A stretch of 48,797 bases of DNA from Nitrososphaeraceae archaeon (GTDB lineage: Archaea; Thermoproteota; Nitrososphaeria; Nitrososphaerales; Nitrososphaeraceae): contig JADDOW010000092.1 of assembly GCA_016782225.1 (NCBI GenBank), positions 1-48,797 of the forward strand, given 5' to 3'. The translations under genes were made by a program, and so were the position numbers. The notes beneath the pieces are model-generated. The model was given only the letters and a program-made list of their open reading frames with translations. It did not search any database and was not told the DNA's origin. Shown here piece after piece: positions 25,347-34,589 of the stretch. Within the stretch, counting starts at the first letter, position 1. Every line of letters starts with the position of its first letter.

Positions 25347-26193
25347 GTTGAAAAAGCCAACGACTACTTCCACAGTATATGGAGCAGTATCCATTATTAA
25401 TGCCATAGCGACTGGGAATGGCTCCACTTTGGGGATATCCCTAAAGGTTAAAGCAAAAATAACATTGGAGCCAGGTTTTACGGGAATTTCAAAAAACTTT
25501 GCCAACGATAAACTGGTTAATAGGATAATAAGATCAATTATTCCAAGTAAAGTACTAAATAATAATTTTATTTCCATAAACCTTACATCTGATATCCCTG
25601 CTGGCTGGGGATTAAAGAGTTCTAGCGCGGTTTCTAATGCTATTTCTCTAGCTTGTTATAAATTGATTAAAGAAGAGATCTATGATAGGGCTGTTCTAAA
25701 CACAGCTGTCAATTCGTCATTGTGGGCCAAGGTGAGTGTAACGGGCGCATATGATGACGCTTGTGCATGCTATTTTGGTGGAATCATTTTATCAGATAAC
25801 CATTATAAAAAATTAATTAAAAGAGAACCAATTAACAATGATCTGTGGGTAATAATCTTTTTGCCAAATGGAATTTATCGAGGGGATATAATGAAATTGA
25901 AATTGCATAAAGAACTTTTCAATCACGCATTCAAACTCGCAATAAAGGGTGATTATTGGAAAGCAATGAACCTAAATGGCATTTTAATCAATTCAATTCT
26001 TTATAACAATTATGATCCATTATTGTGTGCAATTGAAAATAATTGCTTAGCTGTAAGTTATTCTGGTAATGGCCCAGCAATCGCAGCCGTAGTTTATAAG
26101 GATAACATCGACAATATGAAAGCCTCACTTCAGAATTATGATGGGAAATTAATCGTATCTCAGGTTAACAATCTCAAGGCTTTTGTTGAATAG
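25333..26193 (+). CDS. Archaeal shikimate kinase, GHMP family
   Basis: Phosphorylates shikimate at the 3-hydroxyl. It is the archaeal GHMP-kinase type, not the bacterial P-loop AroK. Evidence is the N-terminal YGAVSIINAIATGNG block, the ATP-binding loop PAGWGLKSSSAVSNAISLAC, GAYDDACACYFGG and the C-terminal YSGNGPAIAAVVY. The start is uncertain: the frame is open from TTG 25321, and GTG 25333 or TTG 25348 are equally possible. I chose GTG 25333 because it gives a short N-terminus like other archaeal enzymes and a 14-bp overlap with aroE, the same overlap seen at the ADH synthase junction. Confidence 0.9.
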   Translation: MNQSKLKKPTTTSTVYGAVSIINAIATGNGSTLGISLKVKAKITLEPGFTGISKNFANDKLVNRIIRSIIPSKVLNNNFISINLTSDIPAGWGLKSSSAVSNAISLACYKLIKEEIYDRAVLNTAVNSSLWAKVSVTGAYDDACACYFGGIILSDNHYKKLIKREPINNDLWVIIFLPNGIYRGDIMKLKLHKELFNHAFKLAIKGDYWKAMNLNGILINSILYNNYDPLLCAIENNCLAVSYSGNGPAIAAVVYKDNIDNMKASLQNYDGKLIVSQVNNLKAFVE

Positions 26194-26234
26194 TTATTAA
26201 TACTAATTTTATTGAATTATAATGCTGGTATAGA

Positions 26235-27686
26235 ATGGCAAAAATAACTGTTAAAAAATCTCACTTGAGCGGGGAAATATCTTGTCCTCCAAGTAAAAGC
26301 TATTCTCATCGTGCAATAGTTGTTTCCTCATTATCAAATGGAGAATCCAATTTAAAGAATGTTCTTATCTCGAGGGACACAATTGCAACAATTAATTGTT
26401 GTAAAATGCTTGGAATCACAATAGAGACTGAGCCTTTTACCACAAGAGAACAACAACCATCATATGGCGCAGATCAGTCGCTTTCAAATGCAGTTAGACA
26501 TCTAAAAATATCAAGCAAAGGCGGTAGATCTGGATTTATTACTCCTGAGGATATTCTAAATGCAGAAAATTCAGGAACAACAATAAGGCTTTTATCGTCT
26601 ATGTGTTCATTAGTTAATAATGGCTTTACCGTTTTGACCGGGGACAAAAGTTTAAGAAAAAGACCAATGGGTGATCTAATCAAATCACTTAATCAATTAG
26701 GGGTTGAATGCTTTTCAACTAATATTCACAATACCCCACCGTTAATAGTAAAGGGTGGTGGAATGAAAGGTGGAGAAGCCATAATAAATGGGCAAATATC
26801 AAGTCAATTTATTTCATCATTGTTACTGTCTTGTATTTACGCCAAAACAAAAACTATAATAAAGGTTTTTGGAAATCAAGTCTCTAAGCCCTACATAAAT
26901 TCTACAATTTCAATAATGAAAAAATTCGGTATTGAAATAGAAAACAATCTAAACAAAACAGATAGAGAAAACTCCTTGTCTGATCCCATTCGTATCAAAG
27001 ACAATGCTTATTCTAATGGTGTAAAAATGGATGAGATAAACAATGCCATAACAGAATCTTATACCATCCCAAATGAAAAAGACTATTCACCCACAACTTT
27101 CAGAGTACCTGGGGATTTTTCAACTGCTGCATTGCTTATCTCTTCGGCGATATTGGGTGATGGCGAATTAACTATAGACAATCTAGACTTCTCTTTGCCC
27201 CAAGGGGATTCTAATATCATTAACATAGTAAAGGAGATGGGTACAGATATTATTGTAGACAAAAGTAATGGAAAAATAAAAGTTATTGGAACCAATTTCC
27301 TTGAAGGAGGTGAATTCAATTTGAAAGATGCACCTGATCTTTTACCTGTGGTCTCAATTCTATCATTAAAATGCAAAAATTCAATAAAAATTACTGGTAT
27401 ATCCCACGCCAGATATAAAGAAACAGATAGGGTTGCAAACATTGCTACTCAATTGAAAAAATTTGGGGCAGAAATTAAGGAAGAGTTTGATTCTATTGCG
27501 ATTAACCCACCAAAAGAAATTAAGAACGCATCAATAAACTCTTTTGAGGATCATAGGCTCTTTATGGCATTTTGTATTGCTTCATTGATGACGGAGAAAT
27601 CGGAAATTGATGGGGCAGAATTTGCAGATGTCTCATATCCCGGATTTGTTGGTGAAATGAAAAGACTGGGAGCCTCAATAGTTTAA
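26235..27686 (+). CDS. aroA: 3-phosphoshikimate 1-carboxyvinyltransferase (EPSP synthase)
   Basis: Joins shikimate-3-phosphate and phosphoenolpyruvate. Family blocks are PPSKSYSHRAIVVSSLSNG, AENSGTTIRLLSS, GDKSLRKRPMGDL, GQISSQFISSLLLS, PGDFSTAALLIS, HARYKETDRV and FEDHRLFMAFCIASL. The chain is 483 residues, about 50 longer than typical. Two polar inserts account for this: one around residues 58-85 in the first domain, and one around 235-280 with NLNKTDRENSLSD. Catalytic residues are retained, so it should be active. ATG start; 41 bp after the shikimate kinase gene. Confidence 0.95.
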   Translation: MAKITVKKSHLSGEISCPPSKSYSHRAIVVSSLSNGESNLKNVLISRDTIATINCCKMLGITIETEPFTTREQQPSYGADQSLSNAVRHLKISSKGGRSGFITPEDILNAENSGTTIRLLSSMCSLVNNGFTVLTGDKSLRKRPMGDLIKSLNQLGVECFSTNIHNTPPLIVKGGGMKGGEAIINGQISSQFISSLLLSCIYAKTKTIIKVFGNQVSKPYINSTISIMKKFGIEIENNLNKTDRENSLSDPIRIKDNAYSNGVKMDEINNAITESYTIPNEKDYSPTTFRVPGDFSTAALLISSAILGDGELTIDNLDFSLPQGDSNIINIVKEMGTDIIVDKSNGKIKVIGTNFLEGGEFNLKDAPDLLPVVSILSLKCKNSIKITGISHARYKETDRVANIATQLKKFGAEIKEEFDSIAINPPKEIKNASINSFEDHRLFMAFCIASLMTEKSEIDGAEFADVSYPGFVGEMKRLGASIV

Positions 27687-27906
27687 TCGATGTTAATAGC
27701 AAGAAATTTTTTCACAAGACCACTATATATCTATATTACTATATCTTCTAAATGATTAGTATATGAAAACATACCATGTTTTAGACGAACTTAAGCAAGA
27801 GCATGAAATTCCTGATTTTAATATATAACCTAATTTACTAGAGGTATGAAACATTATCAAATTTGCTAAGAATAATAATATATTGGAATTACAAATTTAA
27901 TTTTAT

Positions 27907-29031
27907 ATGCCTGCAAACACCATTGGAGATCGATTTTCAATTACAAGCTTTGGAGAGAGCCATGGCAAATGTATTGGCACTATTGTTGATGGATGTCCTG
28001 CGGGTTTAAAATTAGACGAATCAGACATACAGCCTTTGTTAGATTTAAGAAAACCAGGACAATCGACTATAACCACCCAAAGAAAAGAAGTCGATAAAGC
28101 TTCTATTTTATCTGGAGTCTTTAATGGATTTACTACTGGTGCTCCTATCTGTATAATAATTTGGAATAGTGATGCTGATTCGAGATCTTATGAGGAAATA
28201 AAGAATACTCCAAGACCAGGGCATTCCGATTATCCGGCGTTTATAAAGTATGGGGGTTTTGCTGATTATAGGGGAAGTGGAAGGTTCTCTGGACGTCTAA
28301 CGGCAACTATGGTAATGGGAGGGGCAATAGCATTAAAAATATTGAGCGAGGTGTTAAAAATTCGGATCATTAGTTATACGAAATCAATAGGAGATATTTT
28401 TTGCAATACTGAAAACATGTCTTTAGATGAATTATCAAACAAAAGATATTCAAATGATGTGCGTTGTCCTGATTTTGATGCTGCTTTTAGGATGAAAGAT
28501 TCTATACTATTGGCAAGAAAACAAGGCAATTCTCTTGGTGGAGTAATAGAATGCACCACCAGTAATATCCCAGCAGGTATTGGAGAGCCCATATTTGAGT
28601 CAATTGAATCAGAAATATCAAAAGGCTTGTTTAGTATTCCCGCGGTCAAGGGGGTTGAATTTGGTTCGGGTTTTGAAGGTTCAAGTCTATCAGGATCACA
28701 AAATAATGATACGTTTTATATAGAAAATAATTCAGGAGCAATATTGACTAGGTCAAATAATTCAGGCGGAATTCTTGGTGGCATAACCAATGGAATGCCC
28801 TTAAAGTTTAGAATTGCATTTAAACCTGCGGCGTCTATATCTATGACTCAAAGAACAGTAAATATAGAAAAAAAAACCGAAACCGATTTACAAGTCAAAG
28901 GGCGCCATGATCCTTGTGTTGTACCTAGAGCCCCACCTGTTGTTGATAGTATAGCTGGAATAGTATTGGTGGATCACTGTATAAAATGTAATTTAATACC
29001 AAGAGTACTAAAAGAATTGAATAATCGGTGA
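27907..29031 (+). CDS. aroC: Chorismate synthase
   Basis: Removes phosphate from EPSP to make chorismate, using reduced FMN. The 374-residue chain has SFGESHGKCIGTIVDGCPAG, LDLRKPGQSTITTQRKE, GGFADYRGSGRFSGRLTATM, GGILGGITNGMPL and KGRHDPCVVPRAPPVVDS, all family signatures, with conserved His residues in GESHG and GRHD. Length is normal. The ATG lies about 25 bp after a TATA-like ATAATATATT (27875-27884), so this gene may have its own promoter within the cluster. Confidence 0.97.
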   Translation: MPANTIGDRFSITSFGESHGKCIGTIVDGCPAGLKLDESDIQPLLDLRKPGQSTITTQRKEVDKASILSGVFNGFTTGAPICIIIWNSDADSRSYEEIKNTPRPGHSDYPAFIKYGGFADYRGSGRFSGRLTATMVMGGAIALKILSEVLKIRIISYTKSIGDIFCNTENMSLDELSNKRYSNDVRCPDFDAAFRMKDSILLARKQGNSLGGVIECTTSNIPAGIGEPIFESIESEISKGLFSIPAVKGVEFGSGFEGSSLSGSQNNDTFYIENNSGAILTRSNNSGGILGGITNGMPLKFRIAFKPAASISMTQRTVNIEKKTETDLQVKGRHDPCVVPRAPPVVDSIAGIVLVDHCIKCNLIPRVLKELNNR

Positions 29032-29034
29032 AAT

Positions 29035-29040
29035 GAGGAG
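29035..29040 (+). promoter_or_regulatory. Shine-Dalgarno-like GAGGAG
   Basis: GAGGAG lies 8 nt before the ATG at 29049 and just past the aroC stop. It supports this start for the chorismate mutase-aminotransferase gene and indicates translation from an internal position of an operon mRNA. Confidence 0.6.
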
Positions 29041-29048
29041 AAATTCAC

Positions 29049-30572
29049 ATGACTACTGAAAAACTTGATAGTTTAAGGAATGATATGAAAATAGTAACGC
29101 AGAATATAATATCTTTGATTAATCAAAGGATGGAAATTGCAAAAAAAATTGGCGAAATCAAAAGTGAATTGCAATTGAGAGTCGTTGACGATAAGGTAGA
29201 ACAAGAAATTAAGAATTATATTTTGCATAATTCCAACAATAAGGAATTAGACCCTGAATTTTTAGGTCGCATTATCAATATGCTAATAAAAGAATCCGTA
29301 TCTATCCAAAACAATGAAAAAAATAAAATGAAACTATTGTCTAATAATACCAATAACAATAATAATAATAACAATAACAAAATTATACCTGTGAGGCCTT
29401 CAGTTGCGGATAACAATGCTAATTATGAGAATGCTATTTCTAACATCAAAATTAAAACACATATGGATGTATTTAATAAAGCAAAACAATTAGATTCTTT
29501 GGGCAAAAAAATTATACATATGGAAGTAGGAGAGCCGGATTTTTTGCCTCCTCCTCAAGTTAAAGTGGAATTAATGTCCATTTATGACAAACATCGATAT
29601 CATTATACGGAAACTGCAGGCATATTTGATCTTCGAAATAAATTATCATTATATTTAACCCAACTAAGTGAATCGAAAGCAAATAAAATAAATCCTAACA
29701 ATATTATTACAACAGTTGGTGGCAGATTTGCAATTTTTTGTACTTTTTGTTCATTGCTTCATCCGGGTGATGAAGTTATAATTATTGAGCCTGCGTGGCC
29801 TGCATACAAGGATTGTGCTAGTTACCTGGGAGTTAAAGCAAAAGTAATAGAAACTAGTTTGGAACATAAATGGGAGCCAGACATATCTGCAATTGAAGAT
29901 TCAATAAATGCCAACACTAAAATTATTTGTTTAAATTATCCAAATAATCCTACCGGAAAAATATTGGACAAAAAAAAACTGCAATCCATAGTTCAAATTG
30001 CAGAGAGAAACAATCTTTATATCTTAAGTGATGAAGTTTACTGTAATTTTGCCTTTAAAAAGTTTTCAAGCATATTGAACACTCCGTCTGAAAACTCAAT
30101 TATGGTAGGCTCGTTTTCAAAAACTTATTCTATGACCGGATTTAGGGTAGGATTTGCCTATTCAGAGAACAAAAATCTAATTGATAAATTGATAAAGATT
30201 CAATCATTAACTTTGACCTCTGTATCTGAACCAATGCAGTTATGTGCATTGGCAGCACTATCCCACAATCCTTCAGAATACTCTCAAACTATGAAAAAAA
30301 GGATTGAATTTGTTTGTACCAGATTAAAGAAAATGCCATTTGAATTTTTCTATCCAGACGGAGCAATGTATGTGTATGCAAAAATAAATGAAGAATTGGC
30401 CATAGATGACTTGACTTTGATTGAAAAGTTATTACAAAAAGGAGTTGCCGTTGCACCTGGAAGCGGATTTGGTGACAATTATAAAAACTACATTAGAATT
30501 TCCACATGTATTGATGAGGATAGATTGGACACAGGCCTAAATATAATCAGCCAAACAGTAAACTCGTTGTAG
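29049..30572 (+). CDS. Chorismate mutase-aminotransferase fusion
   Basis: A 507-residue two-domain protein. Residues 1-90 are an AroQ-type chorismate mutase helix bundle (LDSLRNDMKIVTQNIISLIN, RMEIAKKIGEIKSE), which makes prephenate. After an asparagine-rich linker (about 100-112) comes a fold-type I aminotransferase: HMEVGEPDFLPPPQV, TVGGRFAIFCTFCSLLHPGD, NYPNNPTGKIL, SDEVYCNFAFK and the PLP-lysine block SFSKTYSMTGFRVGF. The enzyme therefore couples prephenate formation to a transamination. The amino acceptor may be prephenate (arogenate route) or phenylpyruvate/hydroxyphenylpyruvate; sequence alone does not decide. It lies between aroC and tyrA. Confidence 0.93.
   Translation: MTTEKLDSLRNDMKIVTQNIISLINQRMEIAKKIGEIKSELQLRVVDDKVEQEIKNYILHNSNNKELDPEFLGRIINMLIKESVSIQNNEKNKMKLLSNNTNNNNNNNNNKIIPVRPSVADNNANYENAISNIKIKTHMDVFNKAKQLDSLGKKIIHMEVGEPDFLPPPQVKVELMSIYDKHRYHYTETAGIFDLRNKLSLYLTQLSESKANKINPNNIITTVGGRFAIFCTFCSLLHPGDEVIIIEPAWPAYKDCASYLGVKAKVIETSLEHKWEPDISAIEDSINANTKIICLNYPNNPTGKILDKKKLQSIVQIAERNNLYILSDEVYCNFAFKKFSSILNTPSENSIMVGSFSKTYSMTGFRVGFAYSENKNLIDKLIKIQSLTLTSVSEPMQLCALAALSHNPSEYSQTMKKRIEFVCTRLKKMPFEFFYPDGAMYVYAKINEELAIDDLTLIEKLLQKGVAVAPGSGFGDNYKNYIRISTCIDEDRLDTGLNIISQTVNSL
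29343..29382 (+). repeat. AAT/AAC microsatellite encoding Asn linker
   Basis: A run of AAT and AAC codons encoding consecutive asparagines lies exactly at the boundary between the chorismate mutase and aminotransferase domains. It is a flexible linker and a likely length-variable site. Confidence 0.8.
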
Positions 30573-30575
30573 TTT

Positions 30576-30585
30576 TAGTATAAAA
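30576..30585 (+). promoter_or_regulatory. TATA-like box of tyrA
   Basis: TAGTATAAAA is centred about 27 bp before the ATG at 30608 and so supports that start over the TTG at 30602. Confidence 0.45.
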
Positions 30586-30607
30586 CCAATTTTGCAACTG
30601 GTTGAAA

Positions 30608-31555
30608 ATGAGAAACATTTTGATAATAGGAGCCGCTGGAAAGATGGGAAAATGGTTCTTTGAGTATTTTATTAATACTAAAAAAAAATTAAATCATAAA
30701 TATAGTGCTTCTGATCTGTCGATTGATAAAATCTTTCTTTACGATATCAAGAATATTGATTATGCCCTAAATTTCAAAGACATCAATATTGTTATCACAA
30801 ACAACATGTCCGAATCTGTTAAAATATCTGATATCATAATATTCTGCATTCCAGTCAACGAAATAATAAAAATAATTAACGGTAAAACTATTTCATTTAA
30901 ACATGGTACAATAATTATAGAGATTTCCTCTATCAAATCTGATATCCACAAGGTTCTATCAAACACCTCTATAAATTCAAATGTTACAAAATTGTGTATC
31001 CATCCAATGTTTGGGCCCGGTTCCTCTATTTCCGCAACAAACAAGATTATCCATATTCCTGTAGATAGAAACAAAAGTAAAAATGAAGAGGACATATTAA
31101 ATGAACTTTTTCCTTCATTTGAGAAAATTATAATCAAAAGCCCAGAAAAACACGATTTGGCTATATCGGTTATTATTAGTTTGATTTACTTTATCAATTT
31201 AGTTTTTTCAAAATTCATTGTAGAGATGTCTAATTCAAAAGAATTTCAATTTGAAGACAATATAATACATTTTTTGAAAAAAATATCAGGAAGTACATTT
31301 AAAATTCAATCTTTATTAAGTGAAAGTATCCTAACAGATGATGTTTCTCTTTTCTTAACCTTATTTATTGATAATGATAAATCTATAACAACTATTGACA
31401 GATATGGCCAACTCTTTAATAATTTGCTAAGTAAAATCGAGGAGAAAGATACGGAGCATGTAAAGGAATATATACTATCAACTAGGAACACTATTGAAAA
31501 AGATATCGATATAAATCAATCGTATTACTTATTGTATAAATTTTTAAACTCATAG
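30608..31555 (+). CDS. tyrA: Prephenate/arogenate dehydrogenase
   Basis: Oxidative decarboxylation of prephenate or arogenate toward tyrosine. The N-terminal Rossmann domain opens with RNILIIGAAGKMGKWFFEYF (GxxGxMG). DIIIFCIPVNEI, IIEISSIKSDIHKVL and CIHPMFGPG are the family blocks around the active-site His. The C-terminal half is helical and divergent, with YFINLVFSKFI. The frame also contains a TTG two codons upstream; I chose the ATG because a TATA-like box lies at the expected distance. The preceding gene is a chorismate mutase-aminotransferase fusion, which makes arogenate a possible substrate. Confidence 0.88.
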   Translation: MRNILIIGAAGKMGKWFFEYFINTKKKLNHKYSASDLSIDKIFLYDIKNIDYALNFKDINIVITNNMSESVKISDIIIFCIPVNEIIKIINGKTISFKHGTIIIEISSIKSDIHKVLSNTSINSNVTKLCIHPMFGPGSSISATNKIIHIPVDRNKSKNEEDILNELFPSFEKIIIKSPEKHDLAISVIISLIYFINLVFSKFIVEMSNSKEFQFEDNIIHFLKKISGSTFKIQSLLSESILTDDVSLFLTLFIDNDKSITTIDRYGQLFNNLLSKIEEKDTEHVKEYILSTRNTIEKDIDINQSYYLLYKFLNS

Positions 31556-31587
31556 ACATACAGTAGTGCATATCAAACACAATGTAA

Positions 31588-31595
31588 TATATAAT
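31588..31595 (+). promoter_or_regulatory. TATA-like box of ilvC
   Basis: ATATATAA lies about 24 bp before the ilvC ATG, the usual place for an archaeal TATA box of a leaderless mRNA. Confidence 0.5.
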
Positions 31596-31615
31596 CCATT
31601 TTTTATTTTAAAAAC

Positions 31616-32617
31616 ATGGTTGCAAAAAGGTGGTTAGATGATGAAGTATCATTAGATCCTATCAAAGACTTGACAATTGCAGTTCTTGGATATGGTATTC
31701 AAGGTTCTGCCCAAGCGTGTAATATGAAAGATTCTGGTATTAATGTTATTGTAGGGTTAAGGCCTGGTGGAAGAAGTTGGTCAAATGCTGAAAAGGATGG
31801 CCATACTGTTATGTCAGTTGCTGAATCTGTAAAACAAGCAGACATAATTCATATTCTTATACCCGATATGGAGCAGGAAAAAACGTTTAAAAATGAAATT
31901 GGCCCATCCTTATCCGCAAACAAAGCAATAAGTTTCTCACATGGTGCAGCAATCCATTGGAAATGGATTGTGTCACCTGAAAACGTTGATGTATTTATGG
32001 TTGCTCCAAAGGGTCCAGGTCAAAGAGTAAGAGAGTTGTACCTTGATGGATTCGGAACTCCATCACTTGTAGCTGTTCACCAAGATTACACTAAAAAGGC
32101 CTGGGATAGAGTTCTTGCATTAGCAAAATCTATAGGTAGTACAAGACCCGGTGTTCTACAAACAAGTTTTAAAGAAGAGGTTGAGACTGATTGGTTTGGG
32201 GAACAAGTTGATCTCTGTGGTGGAGTACACAATATGGTAGTAAAATCGTTTGAAACCCTTGTTGAGGCTGGATACCAACCGGAAATAGCATACTTTGAAT
32301 GTTTGCATGAATTAAAGCTAATTGTCGATTTGGTTCAGAAATACGGTATCACAGGAATGTATAATCGAGTCAGTGAAACTGCAAGGTATGGCGGTCTTAC
32401 CCGAGGCAAACGCACGATAGATCAAAACTCTAAAAACAATATGAAACAGATTCTAGATGAAATACAATCAGGACAATTTGCAAAAGAATGGGTTGAAAAT
32501 TATAGAAAAGATAGTAAAACAGCATTTGCTAAATTATTGGATGAAGTAGAAAAGCATGAAATAGAAAAGGTCGGCAAAGACTTAAGAAAAATGATGTGGC
32601 CAAATGAAGATATATAA
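31616..32617 (+). CDS. ilvC: Ketol-acid reductoisomerase, class I
   Basis: Second common step of valine and isoleucine synthesis: alkyl migration plus NAD(P)H reduction of acetolactate. The 333-residue chain has the nucleotide loop GYGIQGSAQACNMKDSG, cofactor loop GLRPGGRSWSNAEKDGH, FSHGAAIHWKWI, VAPKGPGQRVRELY, EQVDLCGGVHNMV and ECLHELKLIVDLV, with the acidic metal ligands of the knotted domain. Length marks it as the short class I form. It ends the aromatic cluster and has its own TATA-like box. Confidence 0.97.
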   Translation: MVAKRWLDDEVSLDPIKDLTIAVLGYGIQGSAQACNMKDSGINVIVGLRPGGRSWSNAEKDGHTVMSVAESVKQADIIHILIPDMEQEKTFKNEIGPSLSANKAISFSHGAAIHWKWIVSPENVDVFMVAPKGPGQRVRELYLDGFGTPSLVAVHQDYTKKAWDRVLALAKSIGSTRPGVLQTSFKEEVETDWFGEQVDLCGGVHNMVVKSFETLVEAGYQPEIAYFECLHELKLIVDLVQKYGITGMYNRVSETARYGGLTRGKRTIDQNSKNNMKQILDEIQSGQFAKEWVENYRKDSKTAFAKLLDEVEKHEIEKVGKDLRKMMWPNEDI

Positions 32618-32631
32618 TAAAAGCATCAGGA

Positions 32632-33069
32632 TTATTTTTTCTTTACGTTGTTTTGTATGTGGTTGATGATATCTCTAAGGGAAGTTCCAGGTCCAAAATT
32701 TCCAGTTATTCCTTCTTTTTCCAATAACTTTTTATCGGATTCTGGGATTACCCCGCCACCAACCAATAAAATGTCGTCGATATTTTTTTCTTTAAACAAT
32801 CTTGATACTTTGGGAAATAATGTAAGGTGAGCTCCATTTAATAAACTCATTGCTACAACATCAACATCTTCTTCTATAGCTGTTTTGACTATCTGTTCAG
32901 GAGTGCAAAACAAACCAGAATAAATGACTTCCATACCGGCATCTCTTAAAGCTCTGCATATTACAAGCGCACCCCTATCATGGCCATCCAAGCCTAACTT
33001 TGTTACTAAAACTCTAATTTTTTTTGTGGTCATATCGGATTCTTGCTGATGCGTTATTGCTGAAGACAT
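32632..33069 (-). CDS. Methylmalonyl-CoA mutase cobalamin-binding (small) subunit
   Basis: A 145-residue B12-binding domain protein. KIRVLVTKLGLDGHDRGALV carries the DxHxxG motif whose His coordinates cobalt. SLLNGAHLTLFPKVSRL and LLVGGGVIPESDKKLLEKEG are the remaining signature blocks. It matches the separate small subunit of archaeal methylmalonyl-CoA mutase, which in ammonia-oxidising archaea acts in the 3-hydroxypropionate/4-hydroxybutyrate CO2-fixation cycle. The large subunit is not adjacent. The frame is open from GTG 33090; ATG 33069 is preferred because a TTTTTTAAAC box lies about 27-34 bp upstream and the extra residues are not family-like. Confidence 0.93.
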   Translation of the reverse strand: MSSAITHQQESDMTTKKIRVLVTKLGLDGHDRGALVICRALRDAGMEVIYSGLFCTPEQIVKTAIEEDVDVVAMSLLNGAHLTLFPKVSRLFKEKNIDDILLVGGGVIPESDKKLLEKEGITGNFGPGTSLRDIINHIQNNVKKK

Positions 33070-33371
33070 ATAACTAAATAGTAATAACACAAAGGGTTTA
33101 AAAAATTTTATATCAAATAGAATTAAAATTTGGTATTCATTTTATCTAAATGACAAATAACGTTGTTTGCTTACCTGGTTTATTGTGTTTCTCATCATAT
33201 TACATTATTTTGAATCATTTATTTCACTTTCGCATTATTTTATGATTAAACTAATGTTTTTACTATGATTTTATCCAAGCAATGTTTTAAATTAAAAACG
33301 TAAAAGATGCAAATCAAAAGAAGCGCAATCCTTATTATTAATAGAGTCTTTCCTAAAATCAATATAAATTT

Positions 33372-34589
33372 ATGAATAAGTATACTGATTCAAATTATCA
33401 ACAAGTTATTCAAGATCAAAACCAAGAGATTCTCTATAAATTTTCTGAAAACAAAAACTTGGAAAATTTAGAAGTTACAAAATTTATTGAAAAAACAAGT
33501 ACAATCGATTTACTAAAGATTTCAAATTCCATTAGAAATAAAAACAATCCAGGCATTATTACTTATTCTAGAAAAGTATTCATTAATTTGATTAACCTAT
33601 GTAAAGACAGCTGTTCATACTGTACTTATAAAAAAGAGCCTACCGATATCAATTCTGTTATGCTAAAACCTTCCCAGGTTCTATCTATCGCTGAAGCAGG
33701 CAAAAAATTAAGATGCACAGAGGCTTTGATTGTGACAGGCGAACGTCCAGAATTAAAATACAGGGAAGCAAAAGAGTGGTTGAATAAATTAAACTACAAA
33801 ACATTGGTAGAGTTAATAGCGGACATTAGTGAAAGTATACTTCAAAAAACTGGTTTATTGCCGCATACAAATGCGGGAAGTTTAACAAAAAAGGAAATGT
33901 CAATGTTAAAATCAACAAATGTTAGTCTTGGTATGATGCTTGAAAATTCAAGTGAGTCGTTATTAAATGTGGGTGGACCTCATGAAAAGGCCCCTAGCAA
34001 AAATCCCAAGGTTAGAATCAAATCATTGATTTCTGCTGGAGAGCTAAAAATTCCCGTTACCACTGGTTTGCTAATAGGCATAGGAGAAAGCTTGTTTGAT
34101 GTAATTGATTCCCTGTTACTTATAAATGAATTAAATGAAAAATATGGGCATATTCAGGAGGTGATAATTCAAAACTTCGCACCAAAAGACGGAACTGGTA
34201 TGGAAAATTATATTCCTCCAACAAACGATTATTTTTTAAAATGCATAGCAATTGCCAGAATATTGTTAAAAAATATAAACCTACAAGTTCCACCGAATCT
34301 CAGTCCAAAAATATATGCGGGGTATATTGATGCAGGAATCAACGATTGGGGTGGAATTTCTCCTTTAACGCCAGATTATGTTAACCCTGAATACCCATGG
34401 CCTACAATAAAAGACATAACAAAGGTAACTAAAATGAAAGGTTTTACCTTACGAGCAAGATTGCCAATTTATCCTCAATTCATCAATAACTGTGTTAAAT
34501 ATGGCAATTTTGTGCCTAACAGTCTTAAGAAATTCATTGAAGATTTAATAGATAATTCCGGATTGGTTAAAGAGGAATATGCGAAATGA
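33372..34589 (+). CDS. cofG: 7,8-didemethyl-8-hydroxy-5-deazariboflavin synthase subunit CofG
   Basis: Radical-SAM enzyme that, with CofH, builds the deazaflavin (Fo) chromophore of coenzyme F420. The 405-residue chain has the cluster motif CKDSCSYCTYKKEP (CxxxCxxC) near residues 77-84, then TGERPELKY, LPHTNAGSL, GMMLENSSESLL, RIKSLISAGELKIPVTTGLL and GGISPLTPDYVNPEYPWP. These are CofG, not CofH, signatures. ATG start; its end overlaps the cofH start by 4 bp (ATGA), so the pair is translationally coupled. Confidence 0.97.
   Translation: MNKYTDSNYQQVIQDQNQEILYKFSENKNLENLEVTKFIEKTSTIDLLKISNSIRNKNNPGIITYSRKVFINLINLCKDSCSYCTYKKEPTDINSVMLKPSQVLSIAEAGKKLRCTEALIVTGERPELKYREAKEWLNKLNYKTLVELIADISESILQKTGLLPHTNAGSLTKKEMSMLKSTNVSLGMMLENSSESLLNVGGPHEKAPSKNPKVRIKSLISAGELKIPVTTGLLIGIGESLFDVIDSLLLINELNEKYGHIQEVIIQNFAPKDGTGMENYIPPTNDYFLKCIAIARILLKNINLQVPPNLSPKIYAGYIDAGINDWGGISPLTPDYVNPEYPWPTIKDITKVTKMKGFTLRARLPIYPQFINNCVKYGNFVPNSLKKFIEDLIDNSGLVKEEYAK

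Noticed and set aside
27763-27828. 21-codon + frame between aroA and aroC
   Set aside because: Very short; TATA-like sequence nearby, but nothing identifies a product.
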